Origin: Psococerastis gibbosa
Lineage: Eukaryota; Arthropoda; Insecta; Psocodea; Psocidae
Reading direction: 5' to 3'
NCBI GenBank assembly: GCA_963971405.1
Contig: OZ020490.1
Span: forward strand, 31,273,464-31,337,463
Length of the DNA stretch: 64,000 bases
Part shown: piece by piece, positions 20,216-30,288 of the stretch
Position numbering within the stretch: the stretch's first letter is position 1
Layout: every line of letters begins with the position of its first letter
Notes under the pieces: generated by a model
Seen by the model: the letters and a program-made list of their open reading frames with translations, nothing else
What the model was told of the DNA's origin: nothing
The model's database searches: none
Made by a program: the position numbers and the translations under genes

Positions 20216-21460
20216 ATTATTATTATTGTTATGTTTAATGTAGGCTGACGTAGGCTGAAGCCTTTTGAGCAGTCATTAGGCACTTCACAAGTCCGTGAGT
20301 TTACTTTTATTGACGAACACCGCCAAGTTCTCCATGGCGATGGCCCTGACTTGCAGGAGATCTGTGAAGGCAGCCCCCTGGCACTCGAGTCTTCGCCTCC
20401 AGAGAGCAGCACACTTGCAGGGAAGGTGTTCTGCCGTTTCCTCCTCCAGTCCACAGCGGCGACATTCCCTTCCTGTAGCCAGTCCCATTCTCTCCAGGTG
20501 GACACGAAATGGCCCGTGCCCTGTCAGGAGTGCCGTTAAAGTACGGATGGCCCTCCGCCCATGCCTAAGCAAGCGGAGGCCATACCTATCGCTTGGACCC
20601 GGAATGACAGCTTTGGAGTGTACCAAATCTCCAGTCGTCTCCCATTCCTTCCTAAAGGCCGCGAGAAGAAGGCTTTTTAAATGCGCCCGGAGGTATGAAG
20701 GTCCTATAGGTAAAACTGGTTCAGGTGCAGAGGGTACACTGCCTGACCCTTTTCTTGCTAGTAGATCCGCCCGTTCGTTGCCGTATATCTCACTGTGACC
20801 TGGGACCCATACCAGTTCCAGAGAATAGTGGTGTTGCTTGACTCTCCTCCCAATCTCCTTACATTCTGCAACCAAGCCAGACCGTGCAGAACAGCTTGCT
20901 AGCGCCGCAATCGCAGCCCTGGAGTCCGAGCAGATGGATATATGAGCTGTAGGTAAGCTTAAACACTCATGTAATGCAAATAGTATGGCATACATTTCTG
21001 CCTGAAAAACCGAAACATATGAACCCATAGGTATTGATATTTCAACCCTGGGATCTTCGCAGAAGACGCCAGCACCCGCCGTGCCCTCCATCAATGAACC
21101 ATCGGTATAAATAATGGTGTTCACGTTCGAATGGGTTATGGGGACTTCAGTCTGCCATTCGTTTCTCGTGGGTATTCTGCAGGTCAGCCCATCATCAGGT
21201 GTCGTTTGAACGGCGATTCGGTCTTGTGGCATTAGCACCATTTCCCCCAAATCGAAGGCTGGTTCACCGATCCAAGTATTTATGGCTTTGAGTCGGACAT
21301 AAGCGGTCATAGCCTGCTGTTGGATGACAAGGTGCAGAGGTGGGAGGTGCAATAATACTTCTAGGGCAGCAGTGGGAGCCGTATGGATCGCTGCGGTTGC
21401 CCCTGTGCAAACGATTCTCTGGAATTTCCTCAGTTCATCTTGAACACATTTTAGTTGACT
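20216..21460 (-). mobile_element. 5'-truncated I-clade-like LINE with RNase H domain
   Basis: The - strand has a 355-codon open frame (20285-21352) that continues upstream without ATG to about 21425 ('TAALEVLL.LPPLHL', the usual link after the RT). Then comes a full LINE RNase H domain: 'IYTDGSL' (first Asp), 'FQAEMYAI' (Glu), 'ICSDSRAA' (Asp), 'WVPGHSEIYGNERAD' (His and last Asp), followed by a CCHC-like knuckle 'CRRCGLEEETAEHLPCKC'. Ends on the left with TAA-type repeats (AATAATAATAAT on -), as in I elements. Flanked by an 11-bp duplication with one mismatch. The RNase H is intact, but the RT is lost, so it is not autonomous. Inserted in repeat A in a KATNIP intron, 125 bp from the next exon. 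Confidence 0.85.
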
Positions 21461-21584
21461 GGAAACAATACAACAACACCAATTTCTTGAGGAGGGGAGA
21501 GGTTAGGAAATGTTTACTTGATGAGGAACTTTGTATATTTCAGTTGCCTGTATTATTTGTAGCGTTTTTGTATTTATTTTCCAG

Positions 21585-21759
21585 GTATTGCAAGGAGTCG
21601 TTAGCTATGCTCAGAGTGTGGAACTACAACAAGTCGCGGGTTCATGTCAGTAGAGGAGCGAGGGAAGTCGAGATATCTCTAGATGGCGCAGTCATATTCA
21701 AAGGTGAGATAGCGAGTGCTAATGGGGAGATACAGTCTGGGATATCTTCTTTAGGCGAT
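21585..21759 (+). CDS. KATNIP: KATNIP-like exon: end of the first visible DUF4457 repeat
   Basis: Acceptor TTTATTTTCCAG ends at 21584; donor GAT|GTAAGT follows 21759; 175 nt. Encodes 'LRVWNYNKSRVHVSRGAREV' and a strand 'VEISLDGAVIFKGEI', both diagnostic of the repeat in KATNIP ('IRIWNYNKSR' in vertebrates). The preceding conserved block ('LIDGVN...HVWLAPF' type) is missing from the visible exons. The downstream frame joins the exon at 23110 in phase. Confidence 0.88.
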
Positions 21760-21896
21760 GTAAGTACTTATTTCAATCAATCAATCAATATAATCATACA
21801 ATATATACAATTTGTGATACCTACAAAGATGTCGTGGACCGATGTAACTTTGCCTTCTTTTTAGCAACTGCCAACTGGCATGGTATATTTGATTCA

Positions 21897-21957
21897 AACC
21901 TACGATCTATGCCTAACCGGAGCTTCGCCTTAACCGCTAGACCACAAGCCCCAACGA
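21897..21957 (-). mobile_element. tRNA-derived SINE head, family 2, inverted partner
   Basis: On -, GGCTTGTGGTCTAGCGGTTAAGG has a good A box and GTAGGTTTGAATC a good B box, at tRNA spacing. It faces a second copy at 22060-22165 on +, so the two form an inverted pair. Stems are imperfect; SINE rather than tRNA. Confidence 0.7.
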
Positions 21958-22059
21958 GAGCAGTTCTTCTAAGTCCTGTACTTATATGCTCTTATTGCTG
22001 AATAGGTAACACAGCTACACAACTGTCTAACCGAAAAAGTCCGTGAACTTACTTAATTG

Positions 22060-22165
22060 CATAAAGGTTAGGCGTAGATCGTGGGTTTGAATCCAGTTAT
22101 TTCTATATCCTCTAATTTCGGTTATAGTGAGGAGGTTACCTCTTCAACCAAAGTTAATTTAATAA
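22060..22165 (+). mobile_element. tRNA-derived SINE, family 2, truncated copy
   Basis: AAGGTTAGGCGTAGATCGTG then GGGTTTGAATCC (B box), a short body, and an AATAAATAAATA tail. Lacks the A box. Confidence 0.65.
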
Positions 22166-22174
22166 ATAAATATT

Positions 22175-22380
22175 GACTTTTTTGCTCTATTGCTAAGCCA
22201 ACCTAGCGGAATTAGGGCTATAAAGCCCTCTCTTACACTCAACTAGGAGAGCCCGGGACCGCCTGCTTTACTTGCCCACCAAAGCATGGCCAGAAAATGT
22301 AGCATGTGTAGGACTTGAACCAACAACCTTTCGGGTAAAAGTCAGAATCCGTACCACTACTCTACATGTCAGTGTTATAC
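22175..22380 (-). mobile_element. tRNA-derived SINE, copy 2 of the 10.3-kb family
   Basis: On -, GTAGAGTAGTGGTACGGATT, a TTTTACCCGAAAGG arm and GGTTCAAGTCC (B box) form a tRNA-like head; the body and tail ('GGGCTTTATAGCCCTAATTC', ending in A/T-rich sequence) match 10335-10545. Best preserved copy in the window. Confidence 0.8.
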
Positions 22381-22455
22381 CGTATAATACTGCAATATAA
22401 GGCATAGTATAGGTTTGTTGTGGAAACACATTGCTTCTTGTTGGAATCTAAGACT

Positions 22456-22711
22456 CAGGCACGTAGCCAGGGAGGGGGCTTTGGGGGCTGCAGCCCCCCC
22501 CCCCCCCCCCCCGAAATGTAAAAATAAAAGAATAAATCCTTGCATTGTTCAGTTTGATGTTTCACCTGTAATTCTTTTTCTCCCTCTAAAAACACTAAAA
22601 ACTGTGTTTTTGCATGTAAATTCTTAAAAATTTCCGGGGGGGGGGGGCGGACCCGCCGTTTTACTGGGTATTCCACAACCCCCCCGAAATAAAATCCTGG
22701 CCACGTGCTTG
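22456..22711. mobile_element. hAT-type MITE with poly-G/C tracts
   Basis: 256 bp flanked by perfect 8-bp CTAAGACT (22448-22455 and 22712-22719). Ends CAGGCACGTAGCCAGG and, inverted, CAAGCACGTGGCCAGG (14 of 16). Inside are a C run of about 18 and a G run of 12. Non-coding, non-autonomous. ORFs on both strands are shadows. Confidence 0.85.
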
Positions 22712-23109
22712 CTAAGACTTGTCAAACTGAACAATCTGTACTCTGTGCTTCCCTGTTGCTGCTATGCTCGATGGTCTCGACTACCTAGGTCATGATAGAC
22801 AATGCCAAAAACGCGTCAAATTGGTGGACACACACTGGCTAGCCTGATGGAAGCTGGCAAGTTTGTGAGGCAGTTCTTGTGAGGCCATGCTACTGGAGGC
22901 GAAAATAGCAAAGAGCATTTACTGGGAAATTCGACTTTGTACAAAAACGAGTGGCGTTGGTTTCACAAGGGGAGAGGACTCCTATTGGGCGCTAACGAAA
23001 AGGAAGGAAAATGTTCCATGTTTCTAAGTTCTGCGAGAAAAAAACTGTGGAGCCCTGTTAGGTTGTTTAATATTGGTAAAAAAAAAACAAGGTATTGTTT
23101 ATGTTACAG

Positions 23110-23396
23110 ACAATTCTGTTTACTACAGACGACTCAATTTTAGAGCTAGTCGGTCAGAACGACGATTACTACAACAGTGTAATAGCAGGCGTAGATCTTG
23201 CAGTCAGCAGTGCGCCGATGATACAGGAGCGGCCGCCCACTAGCGAGGATGGGGAGAGACCGTGGACGTGCGCGAGGCGGAAGCGAAGGAATCAGAGGCG
23301 GCGGGGCAGGGAGAAATCGGAGGACGAGGGGGAAGTGAGGACGCAGTTGACAGAGTCGGTCATGGGGGAGGACGTCCGGGTTGAAGAGGATATTAG
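23110..23396 (+). CDS. KATNIP: KATNIP-like exon: ILFTTDD strand and acidic/basic linker
   Basis: Acceptor TTATGTTACAG ends at 23109; donor AG|GTGAGT follows 23396; 287 nt, two bases of a split codon at the end. Begins 'TILFTTDDSILELV', which in KATNIP closes a DUF4457 repeat, then a long low-complexity linker rich in E, R and K. Joins 21759 in frame (…GD|TILF…). The next repeat expected in the family (second DUF4457 repeat) is not found before 24824. Confidence 0.75.
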
Positions 23397-23404
23397 GTGA
23401 GTAG

Positions 23405-23545
23405 TTGTATTTTAAAATATTTAAGTTTAATAGTAATACTAATTAATCTTAATTTTTCATGAGCATGTGTTCCGACAAATCTTTCGGTTTTGAACATTAA
23501 TAATGGTATCTCCATTGTATAAAAAATAAAAAAATAACAACAAAT
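23405..23545. repeat. dispersed repeat C, copy 2
   Basis: Matches 18399-18540 in order and orientation with small indels. Confidence 0.55.
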
Positions 23546-23579
23546 AATAATAATACACGTCGGCTCCTGATACCACTAA

Positions 23580-23703
23580 GGCGTGTATTCCACACAATTT
23601 TCCCGTCATTTGTGATTAAAAAAAGTTGAGACTTTTATTTTAAGGAGACTATTATGTAGATACTTAATTTATGATGGGAAAATTGACCAGTGGAATACAC
23701 GCC
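23580..23703. mobile_element. palindromic MITE, family 3, short deleted copy
   Basis: TAA on both sides (23577-23579 and 23704-23706). Ends GGCGTGTATTCCAC and inverse. The interior has only ATTATGTAGATACTTAATTT, so most of the arms are gone. Confidence 0.8.
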
Positions 23704-24067
23704 TAACAACATTATATCCGAAAATTGCGAAATTGTCACAATATAAAAATAATTAGTGGAATTAGTGCAAAGTTGTTTTATTATTTCTATTTATACTTAG
23801 GTACAGTATGTGAATGATAACAAAAATCCGTAGATATAGGTTAGAGTTTCCAATTCAAATTGTTCCAATATGAATAAATTAATATGGAGATAACATATTA
23901 AAGTGATATTAAGTACAGTATTACATTTTTTTTGTACGGGAAACACCGAAGCATGCCCTCTGTATATAAATATTTTGTAGCTCCTATCCTGTCATTTAAT
24001 TAAAATACATCAAAGCTAATCCCAGAAATATTGCATCCAACAGTGAGCTTCTTTTTTCCGAAGAACT

Positions 24068-24296
24068 TTTTATGGACCCAGGTCCATAGGTCCCTAGTCC
24101 AATGCCAATAACCTCATGGATTATGGATCATGGACATTATTTGCATTGTTTCTGTATGAATGTTTGGCCATTGGCAAACTGGTGTACGTCCTCGATGTCA
24201 ACCTACATCGGCTAAGAGCGATGATGGACAAGCTGAGACAAGCTTAGCAAAAACACAATGAAACAGGCGAAAGCATGACTTAATCAAATACAGATA
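24068..24296 (+). repeat. dispersed repeat B, copy 2
   Basis: Reverse-oriented relative of 8227-8470, same order of blocks from CAATGCCAATAACCTCATGG to AAGCATGACTTAATCAAATA. In a KATNIP intron. Confidence 0.7.
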
Positions 24297-24318
24297 CGTC
24301 ATGTCGATGTTGAGATTA

Positions 24319-24702
24319 GGCGCCCATTCCACCGACCGGCTAGGGCTATTTACAAAAACGGTGACGTGGTAGCAGACATTCAAGACTTAGGTGGCGTTTC
24401 CACCGACCTCGCATTGCAGAATTGACGGAAATGTTTATTTTCCTCTATGCCATAGTAAAAATTGATCAATGGTCATACAGTAAAATCACAAACAAACAAA
24501 CAAAAATTAAAAAATGGCGTCATGGGATATGTTAAATACAAACATTTTAATAGATTTCTATAAAAAGAAAAATTCTAATTTCCGTCAATGTCATTTGCAT
24601 TCTACAATGCGAGATTGGTGGAAACGCCACCTAAGTCTTTAATGTCTGCTAACACGTCACCGTTTTTGTAAATAGCCCTAGCCGGTCGGTGGAATGGGCG
24701 CC
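24319..24702. mobile_element. palindromic MITE, family 1, copy c
   Basis: TTA on both sides (24316-24318 and 24703-24705); ends GGCGCCCATTCCACCGACCG and inverse. Near full length. Intronic. Confidence 0.85.
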
Positions 24703-24823
24703 TTAGGGTTTGTCAGTCTGCTTATTTTGATTGGCAGCGTATAGTTCAGAGATCCAACCAGAGGACGATCAAAGTCAAAAAATAGTACCAAAATGAAGAT
24801 TTTATTATTATTAATATTGGCAG

Positions 24824-24993
24824 GTATGTGCCGAGCATGTCCAGCGACAGCCGATATTTGGGGATGACCTTTCCCCGTGGTTACCTATTTACAATACAAA
24901 TTCACTCGACGTGGGGCGACCCCTACTACGTCGGCTTGAACGGCCTGTGTTTGTTTGACGAGGGTGGACAACCCCTCAATATTGAAAAGAAGA
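24824..24993 (+). CDS. KATNIP: KATNIP-like exon: start of the last DUF4457 repeat
   Basis: Acceptor TTAATATTGGCAG ends at 24823; donor AGA|GTAAGT follows 24993; 170 nt. Encodes 'MTFPRGYLFTIQI' and 'STWGDPYYVGLNGL', then 'LFDEGGQPL.IE', matching the third repeat of vertebrate KATNIP ('SWGDPYYIGLTGLELYDERG'). Continues in frame into 25729 through a split Asn codon. Confidence 0.88.
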
Positions 24994-25329
24994 GTAAGTA
25001 CAATGCATTAATTTATAATGAGATTAGTATGTAGAATTCGGTGGCAAGTAGGTAGCGTGCTTGTACTCCTGCGAGTAGAGTATCTACACACCTTGCGGTC
25101 GGAGACGTGTCGCAACTCGACACAAGTACCTATTTGGTGACTTAGTGAGGCGATTAAATAGGTTAATCGAATACATTCATTAACTTATTTGTCCGCATTT
25201 AATCTTTTTATAAGGAAGAAGAGAAAAAAAGACTGTGGTACCCCTTGATCAACCCTATTAGGCGTTTTAACAGATCAAAGAAGTTTTATGGAACGATATT
25301 ACTATCCAAGGACGCAACATCGACTTCCA

Positions 25330-25454
25330 AGCCGGGGTACTAACAAGGTTAAAGAATAAGAATAACCGTCAGACTATAATTGACCAGTAACTAAGTAACC
25401 TACTCTTTTTACAGACATTTCGGCCTACCCTGAAAGTATAAACTCATTAGACCA
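25330..25454 (+). pseudogene. partial duplicate of the acceptor and first 45 nt of the next KATNIP exon
   Basis: The intron end and exon start at 25640-25772 are repeated here: 'TAATTGACC.….AAGTAACCT.CTC', 'TTTACAG', then codons for an ISAYPESINSLDQ-like peptide. The copy stops after about 45 coding nucleotides at the foldback element. A splice acceptor is retained, so it could act as a decoy, but the exon has no usable donor that I see. Confidence 0.8.
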
Positions 25455-25614
25455 GCAGCCTGATCGAGGCGATTATAATACCGGTATTTATTTAATCCCC
25501 TGGTAAACAAGATAATTTTATAATGGTAAGTGCTATTCAAAATTTGTTTGTTTACTGTTATAATCCTAGGGTATTTATTTAACCCCGGTATTATAATCGC
25601 CTCGATCAGGCTGC
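25455..25614. mobile_element. foldback element with perfect 30-bp terminal inverted repeats
   Basis: Begins GCAGCCTGATCGAGGCGATT and continues ATAATACCGG; the last 30 bp are the exact inverse. The interior is about 100 bp. A related end (ATTATAATCGCC.TGATCA) is present at 47672-47692. It separates the duplicate exon start from the true one. Confidence 0.75.
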
Positions 25615-25728
25615 AGGTCTCTTGACACCCTGAAGGGGGGTACTAACCATGATGTTAGTTCAAAAAGAAGAAGAAAGGCCGTCAGACAATAATTGACCCA
25701 TTAACCAAGTAACCTGCTCTATTTACAG

Positions 25729-25970
25729 ACATTTCGGCCTACCCTGAGAGCATAAATTCGTTAGACCAAGACCTAAGAGACGCGCGTACACCCGACAAAC
25801 TAGTTGATGGCGTTAACGACACAATGGACGGCAGACATATGTGGTTAGCACCCCTGCTCCCGCTTACCATCAACAGGGTCGACATTGCTTTCCCTTCGGC
25901 TGTCGTGCTGTCTGGTGTCAAGCTTTGGAACTACAGCAAAACACCAACGAGAGGAGTTCGCGAATTTGGG
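25729..25970 (+). CDS. KATNIP: KATNIP-like exon: central part of the last DUF4457 repeat
   Basis: Acceptor TCTATTTACAG ends at 25728; donor GGG|GTAAAG follows 25970; 242 nt. Encodes 'RTPDKLVDGVNDTMDGRHMW' with LAPLLP after it, then 'SGVKLWNYSKTP' and 'RGVREFG'. These are the most conserved blocks in KATNIP. It is the best evidence that the locus is this family. The + ORF that runs past 25970 reads into the intron. Confidence 0.92.
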
Positions 25971-26054
25971 GTAAAGCGAAAAAGGCAGCTTAACTTACAA
26001 TGTATTAATAGTTTTTAACGGTTTTATTAATTTATCCGAATTAAACTGTTTCTT

Positions 26055-26400
26055 CCAGCATTTCTGCTTTAAGCAACCCTGTCAGTCTGGCGGGGGGAGT
26101 GAGTCTGTTTATTAACTTTTGAGGCACCCTAGGGGCAGACTCCTTCACCTCTGGCAGAAGGGGAGTTGACAGACAGGGTGGACCTCCTGATTCCGAACCA
26201 TTTGAGAAGCATGGTAAAGTCACACGATTATTTCGGAGGTGACCTGGACTCGACACGCGTTCAGATAAGACATGTAATCTCAGCGCGCTATCCCACCATG
26301 TTCCCCTGCCAACGCTGTGCACACCACCAATTTTGCTACAGCTTGGAACAGGCTCTGTTCTGGTGGATGTAACTTAGTATGGCCGTTGGCCCTTATAAAA
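26055..26400 (-). repeat. dispersed repeat A, copy 4
   Basis: Same family and orientation as 11146-11512, with a lost 'TTATAG' and other small changes. Confidence 0.8.
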
Positions 26401-26484
26401 ATTGAGTTTATTAGATTCGACTTATAAAAATCTATTAAACTCGGTGCAAATTTTCGAATAAATAATAAATAAATAAGTAATGAC

Positions 26485-26560
26485 TTTATTATAGCTGAGA
26501 CCACCCTAGCGGAGTTAGGGCCATAAGGCCCTCTCTTACACTCAACTATAGTTCAGGAAC
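26485..26560 (-). mobile_element. 3' half of the 10.3-kb SINE family
   Basis: ACCCTAGCGGAGTTAGGGCC followed by AGGCCCTCTCTTACACTCAA matches the body of 22175-22380; the tRNA-like head is missing. Confidence 0.65.
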
Positions 26561-26949
26561 AAAAACAGTATACATTTGCAGTACAAAAAATTCCCTATGA
26601 CTAAAACACTCACTCACACACACAACACACAAGCATGAATAAATCCTAGCCTATGTAATATTTGAAATTAGATGCGTAATGCGATAAATAATGTGTTCCA
26701 AATGTCATCCTGTTGTCGCAGTACAATGGTTAAAGTAAGAGATTAGAATTTTTTATTTCAGCAACCAATTGAATCGCGATTTTTGGTAAAGAAATAACAA
26801 TAAAATAAGTACAATGAGTCCGCCGATCTGGAAAAAAGTTCAGCTTGAAAAGGAGAGACCCTATGATTGGTTGGTTGGTTCCATGATTATAAGGCATTTT
26901 TTTTATGTTAGTAGCAGTTGACTATTAATTTACAATTTTCTTGTTTCAG

Positions 26950-27074
26950 ATTTTGGTGGATGGTTTGCTAATTTACAATGGAGAGTTGCCTCAAGCTGGG
27001 GCAGGGACCTGCCGAGCTCCCTGTCGGAAAATTACATTTTCACCAGACGATCATGACTATCTCAATATTGTCAA
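26950..27074 (+). CDS. KATNIP: KATNIP-like exon: penultimate visible
   Basis: Acceptor TTTCTTGTTTCAG-type tract ends at 26949; donor CAA|GTAAGT follows 27074; 125 nt. Encodes 'ILVDGLLIYNGEL', a Cys-containing loop, and 'KITFSPDDHDYL', matching 'LLVDDLLVYNG...ILFTEDRD' at the C-terminus of KATNIP. In frame with both neighbours. Confidence 0.88.
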
Positions 27075-27359
27075 GTAAGTAAAACTAATTAACAAATACA
27101 AATAGAAATATTAGGGTCCTTGACCAGCCAGAGCCGGATCGACCGTGTCACATTGCAAATAATTAATTGCAAGTAAAAATATATGATATAGTAAATTGTA
27201 AATAGCCACCCGAGAGAGTTTTATACGAAATTATACTTAAACTGTCCAGCTCCTTGGGTTGTACTCATTTAATCTCTACAGTGACACGTCATTAAGTCTG
27301 CTCTTTATATATACTCTAAAACAAGCTGTATCTAACTGTATTACTACTAATGGTAACGC

Positions 27360-27760
27360 CGTGGCACGTCCAGGTCTAGGTCAGGGGACTGGTAGAAGAT
27401 CCTATCTGGTTTCCACTGATCCACTTGGTGGGTTGCTGGGGTCAGCAACTTGTCTGGAAGCCGCGTTTCCCCTACCGATTATGGTAACGTATCCGTTAGG
27501 GTTGGGTGGACCAAAGGCGAGTGGATACACAAGCTGAGTTGTTGCTGACGGTTTCGAAACGGAAAGTAACATACTTAGGCCATGTGTTGAGAAACAAAAA
27601 ATGTCGTCTTCTGCATATCATAATCCAAGGGTAGATAGAAGGACTGTGGACTCCCGGCAGAAGAACATCCGGGTTGATAAGCATGAGACAGTGGTTTGGC
27701 AAGTACACGACTTCCCTTTACAGAGCACCATGGTCCAAGGTCAACATTTCCAGAACCATG
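27360..27760 (+). mobile_element. degenerate RTE-like LINE tail
   Basis: The + strand gives 'ELLLTVSKRKVTYLGHVLRN' then 'LLHIIIQG', 'TPGRRTS' and 'MRQWFGKY' with frame changes. This is the end of an RTE-type ORF2; related to 15900-16280. Intronic in KATNIP. Confidence 0.6.
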
Positions 27761-28317
27761 ATAGGCTGTGGATTATTGACGGCACCCCTTTCTTTGGTGT
27801 ACTTTTAATTTTATGAAGAATCAAAAATTAAAAGTACGAGGGTGACATTTTAAATAATTTACCTTCAATAGACAATAGTGGAAGAAAAAAAGAAAAAAAT
27901 AATGGAAGCATAGACATTGTATTGATTAACAAGGACAATAGTCCGCTTTTTTTCTTGTTTTCCATGTTAATATTTATTAATATTTAACTTATATTAGGTT
28001 TGAAGTGCCACCCACACACGTTTCGGCTTGAGGGGGCACAGGTTGTCATTTCACGTTCACATATTCATTTTTGTTGAGAAATACACGGTTTTCTTCTTCT
28101 AGAGTCCTTATTCCATTGAGCCTTTTGGCATGATAATGATACATGAGCAGTCTTTATATTATATTTCTACGACATTGGGCTCCATGAAATGAAATGAAAA
28201 AACCGCTTTATTGCAATCAAAAGGCGAACAATTAGACTATAAAGTCTTGTTTTCATGTAATGAATACCGATACTTTCTGCTACCCAGCTATTTATTTACT
28301 CTATTTTAATTTTTCAG

Positions 28318-28444
28318 AGCCCGCAGTAGAAGTCACACATTGCCCTGGCCGCACCAGGACCGCCAAGAGACGTCGAGTGGCGTTCCACATGCGGATCCCG
28401 CCCAGCGACCGTTCACAACTATGAGGACCACTACACTAGCTTAG
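28318..28444 (+). CDS. KATNIP: KATNIP-like terminal exon
   Basis: Acceptor TTTTAATTTTTCAG ends at 28317. Completes a split Lys codon and encodes about 41 residues, basic and Ser/Pro-rich ('ARSRSHTLPWPHQD'), ending in TAG at 28442-28444. KATNIP also ends in a short basic tail after the last repeat, so the stop position is plausible, but this tail is not conserved enough to prove it. Confidence 0.7.
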
Positions 28445-28486
28445 GACGCCGAGCACATGCTAAAGAGGAGAGAAATACAGATGTAA

Positions 28487-29100
28487 TCTGTTGCGAATGC
28501 TATAGTTAGTGTAGTAGAAGCCGAAGCCAGTTGATGGAAGATTGAAGACAGCCTAGAAGTTCAGTTTCGTTTTCGATTCGACGCATGTCTGATCATACTA
28601 TCCCAAAGCAAACTATCGTAAAAAATCGCATCACATTGTGCAGAATGGTGAGGACCACAGCTTTGGATGCTAATCACATGTTGGAAAGTAGGAAAATGTG
28701 GATACAATAAGTAAGAGGGACAGGCTGCGAATGCTATAGTGAGAGTAAAGGAAGCCGAAGCGAGTTGACGAAAGACTTCTTCTTCTACTTCAGCCAACGC
28801 CCGTCCTTGGCTGGTAGGCCATTTGAGTACGTGCTGGACCAATCCCTTCTGTGTCTCAGTTCGGTTTTCTACCTCAATGCCAGTGCAGCTGAATAGGTAA
28901 TCGGCGTTCCCCTGCCCTTGGAAGCAGAGGGGCAGATGGAAGACAGAAGACTGTCTGAAAGTTAGGTTCGAAGGATCTGATCTTATTATCCCAAAGCGTT
29001 GGAAAATCATCGCAAGTGATCGCATGACATTATACAGAATATTGAGGACAACTACTCTAGCTTCGGATGCTGATTACAAGGTACAGGGCCGTAGCAGATG
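28487..29100 (+). repeat. duplicated KATNIP 3' flank, split by a LINE tail
   Basis: Two copies of a segment that begins GCGAATGCTATAGT, continues through 'GAAGCCGAAGC.AGTTGA' and 'ATCCCAAAGC', and ends near TTCGGATGCTGATTACA: 28487-28680 and 28727-29080. The second copy is interrupted at 28783-28913. Likely tandem duplication of 3' untranslated sequence. The - ORF is a shadow. Confidence 0.65.
28783..28913 (-). mobile_element. LINE 3' end with (GAA)n tail, copy 2
   Basis: Same element as 17173-17323: AGCCAACGCCCGTCCTTGGC followed by TGGTAGGCCATTTGA, preceded by a TTCTTCTTC tract on +. Confidence 0.65.
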
Positions 29101-29439
29101 GTGCTGGGTGGTTGTGCCGGGAAGACTGATTGAGAAGGTTGTAACGAGCTCTGGGAAATCGAAGTCAATTATTGATACACTCAGGTGACTAAAAACTGTC
29201 TGAAAGTTAGATTCGGTGAAAGTCTTTTTAAAATGAGAGATCCTGATGTTCCTGTTGGTTTCTAGGATAATGAGCTGCTAGAGTAACATCATGGTGCATT
29301 TAACTCCAAAACACAAAGAAAGCTACTTGCACCCCATGGCTTCCAGGCGGTTCAAATGAGTCCCTATTTATTATAACTCACTTAGGGGGTTTTTGCTTTT
29401 TACGATTTGTTGAACATAAGTAAGTGAGTAATGTCCTGA

Positions 29440-29640
29440 AGGACCTTTTATGTAGGTACCCAGGCCTACTTACAGTGGCGCATAGATCCCTTGTCCAATG
29501 CCAATGACCCCATGGATTTGAAATATGAAACTGTTGTTATACGTCATCTATGTGAACCTACACCGGCTACAAGCGATAATGGACAAGCTTATCGCAATGA
29601 AACAAGCGAAAGCATGACTTAACCAAGTACAGATACGTGC
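29440..29640 (+). repeat. dispersed repeat B, copy 3
   Basis: Same orientation as 24068-24296; includes CGGCTACAAGCGATAATGGA and AAGCATGACTTAACCAAGTA. Confidence 0.7.
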
Positions 29641-29792
29641 ACTTTGTTGAACATAATTCTTGTCGGTTAGAGGTCCGCATACTACTATTGAAATGTGAGC
29701 TGGCACCCATTGAGGCTCCTGCGCAACTAAAAACTAGAGAATTAAATGTTGCTCTAAATTTAGTTTAGGCTTACTGAGAGAAAGAATGTGCT

Positions 29793-29902
29793 AAATACGG
29801 AGAAATGGGATGCACCGCCCTCCCTCTTAGATATGAAAGAAAGAAAATAATAAAATTGTCTCTATTTTCCATATGGGCGAAATTGGGGCTTAAAAATCTT
29901 AA
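29793..29902. repeat. 110-bp direct repeat, left copy
   Basis: AATACGGAGAAATGGGATGC through GGGGCTTAAAAATCTTAA, repeated at 30289-30397 with about two differences. The MITE 29903-30286 lies exactly between the copies. Confidence 0.9.
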
Positions 29903-30286
29903 GGCGCCCATTCCATCGACCGGCTAGGGCTATTTACAAAAACGGTGACGTGGTAGCAGATATTTAAGACTTAGGTGGCGTTTCCACCGACCTCGCATTG
30001 CAGAATGCAAATGACATTGACGGAAATTAGAATTTTTCTTTTTATAGAAATCTATTAAAATGTTTGTACTTAACATATCCCAAGACGCCATTTTTTAATT
30101 TTAGTTTGTTTGTTTGTGATTTTACTGTATGATCATTGATCAATTTTAACTATAGCATAGAGGAAAATAAACATTTCCGTCAATTCTGCAATGCGAGGTA
30201 GGTGGAAACCCCACCTAAGTCTTGAATGTCTGCTACCACGTCACCGGTTTTGTAAATAGCCCTAGCCGGTCGGTGGAATGGGCGCC
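29903..30286. mobile_element. palindromic MITE, family 1, copy d, at a duplication junction
   Basis: Ends GGCGCCCATTCCATCGACCG and inverse; TTAA immediately on both sides (29899-29902, 30287-30290). Full length. It sits precisely between two copies of a 110-bp host segment. Confidence 0.85.
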
Positions 30287-30288
30287 TT

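Noticed and set aside
20295..20798. 167-residue + strand ORF
   Set aside because: Antisense shadow of the LINE RNase H frame on -.
21897..21957. Functional tRNA gene
   Set aside because: Good A and B boxes, but imperfect stems and a partner SINE copy alongside.
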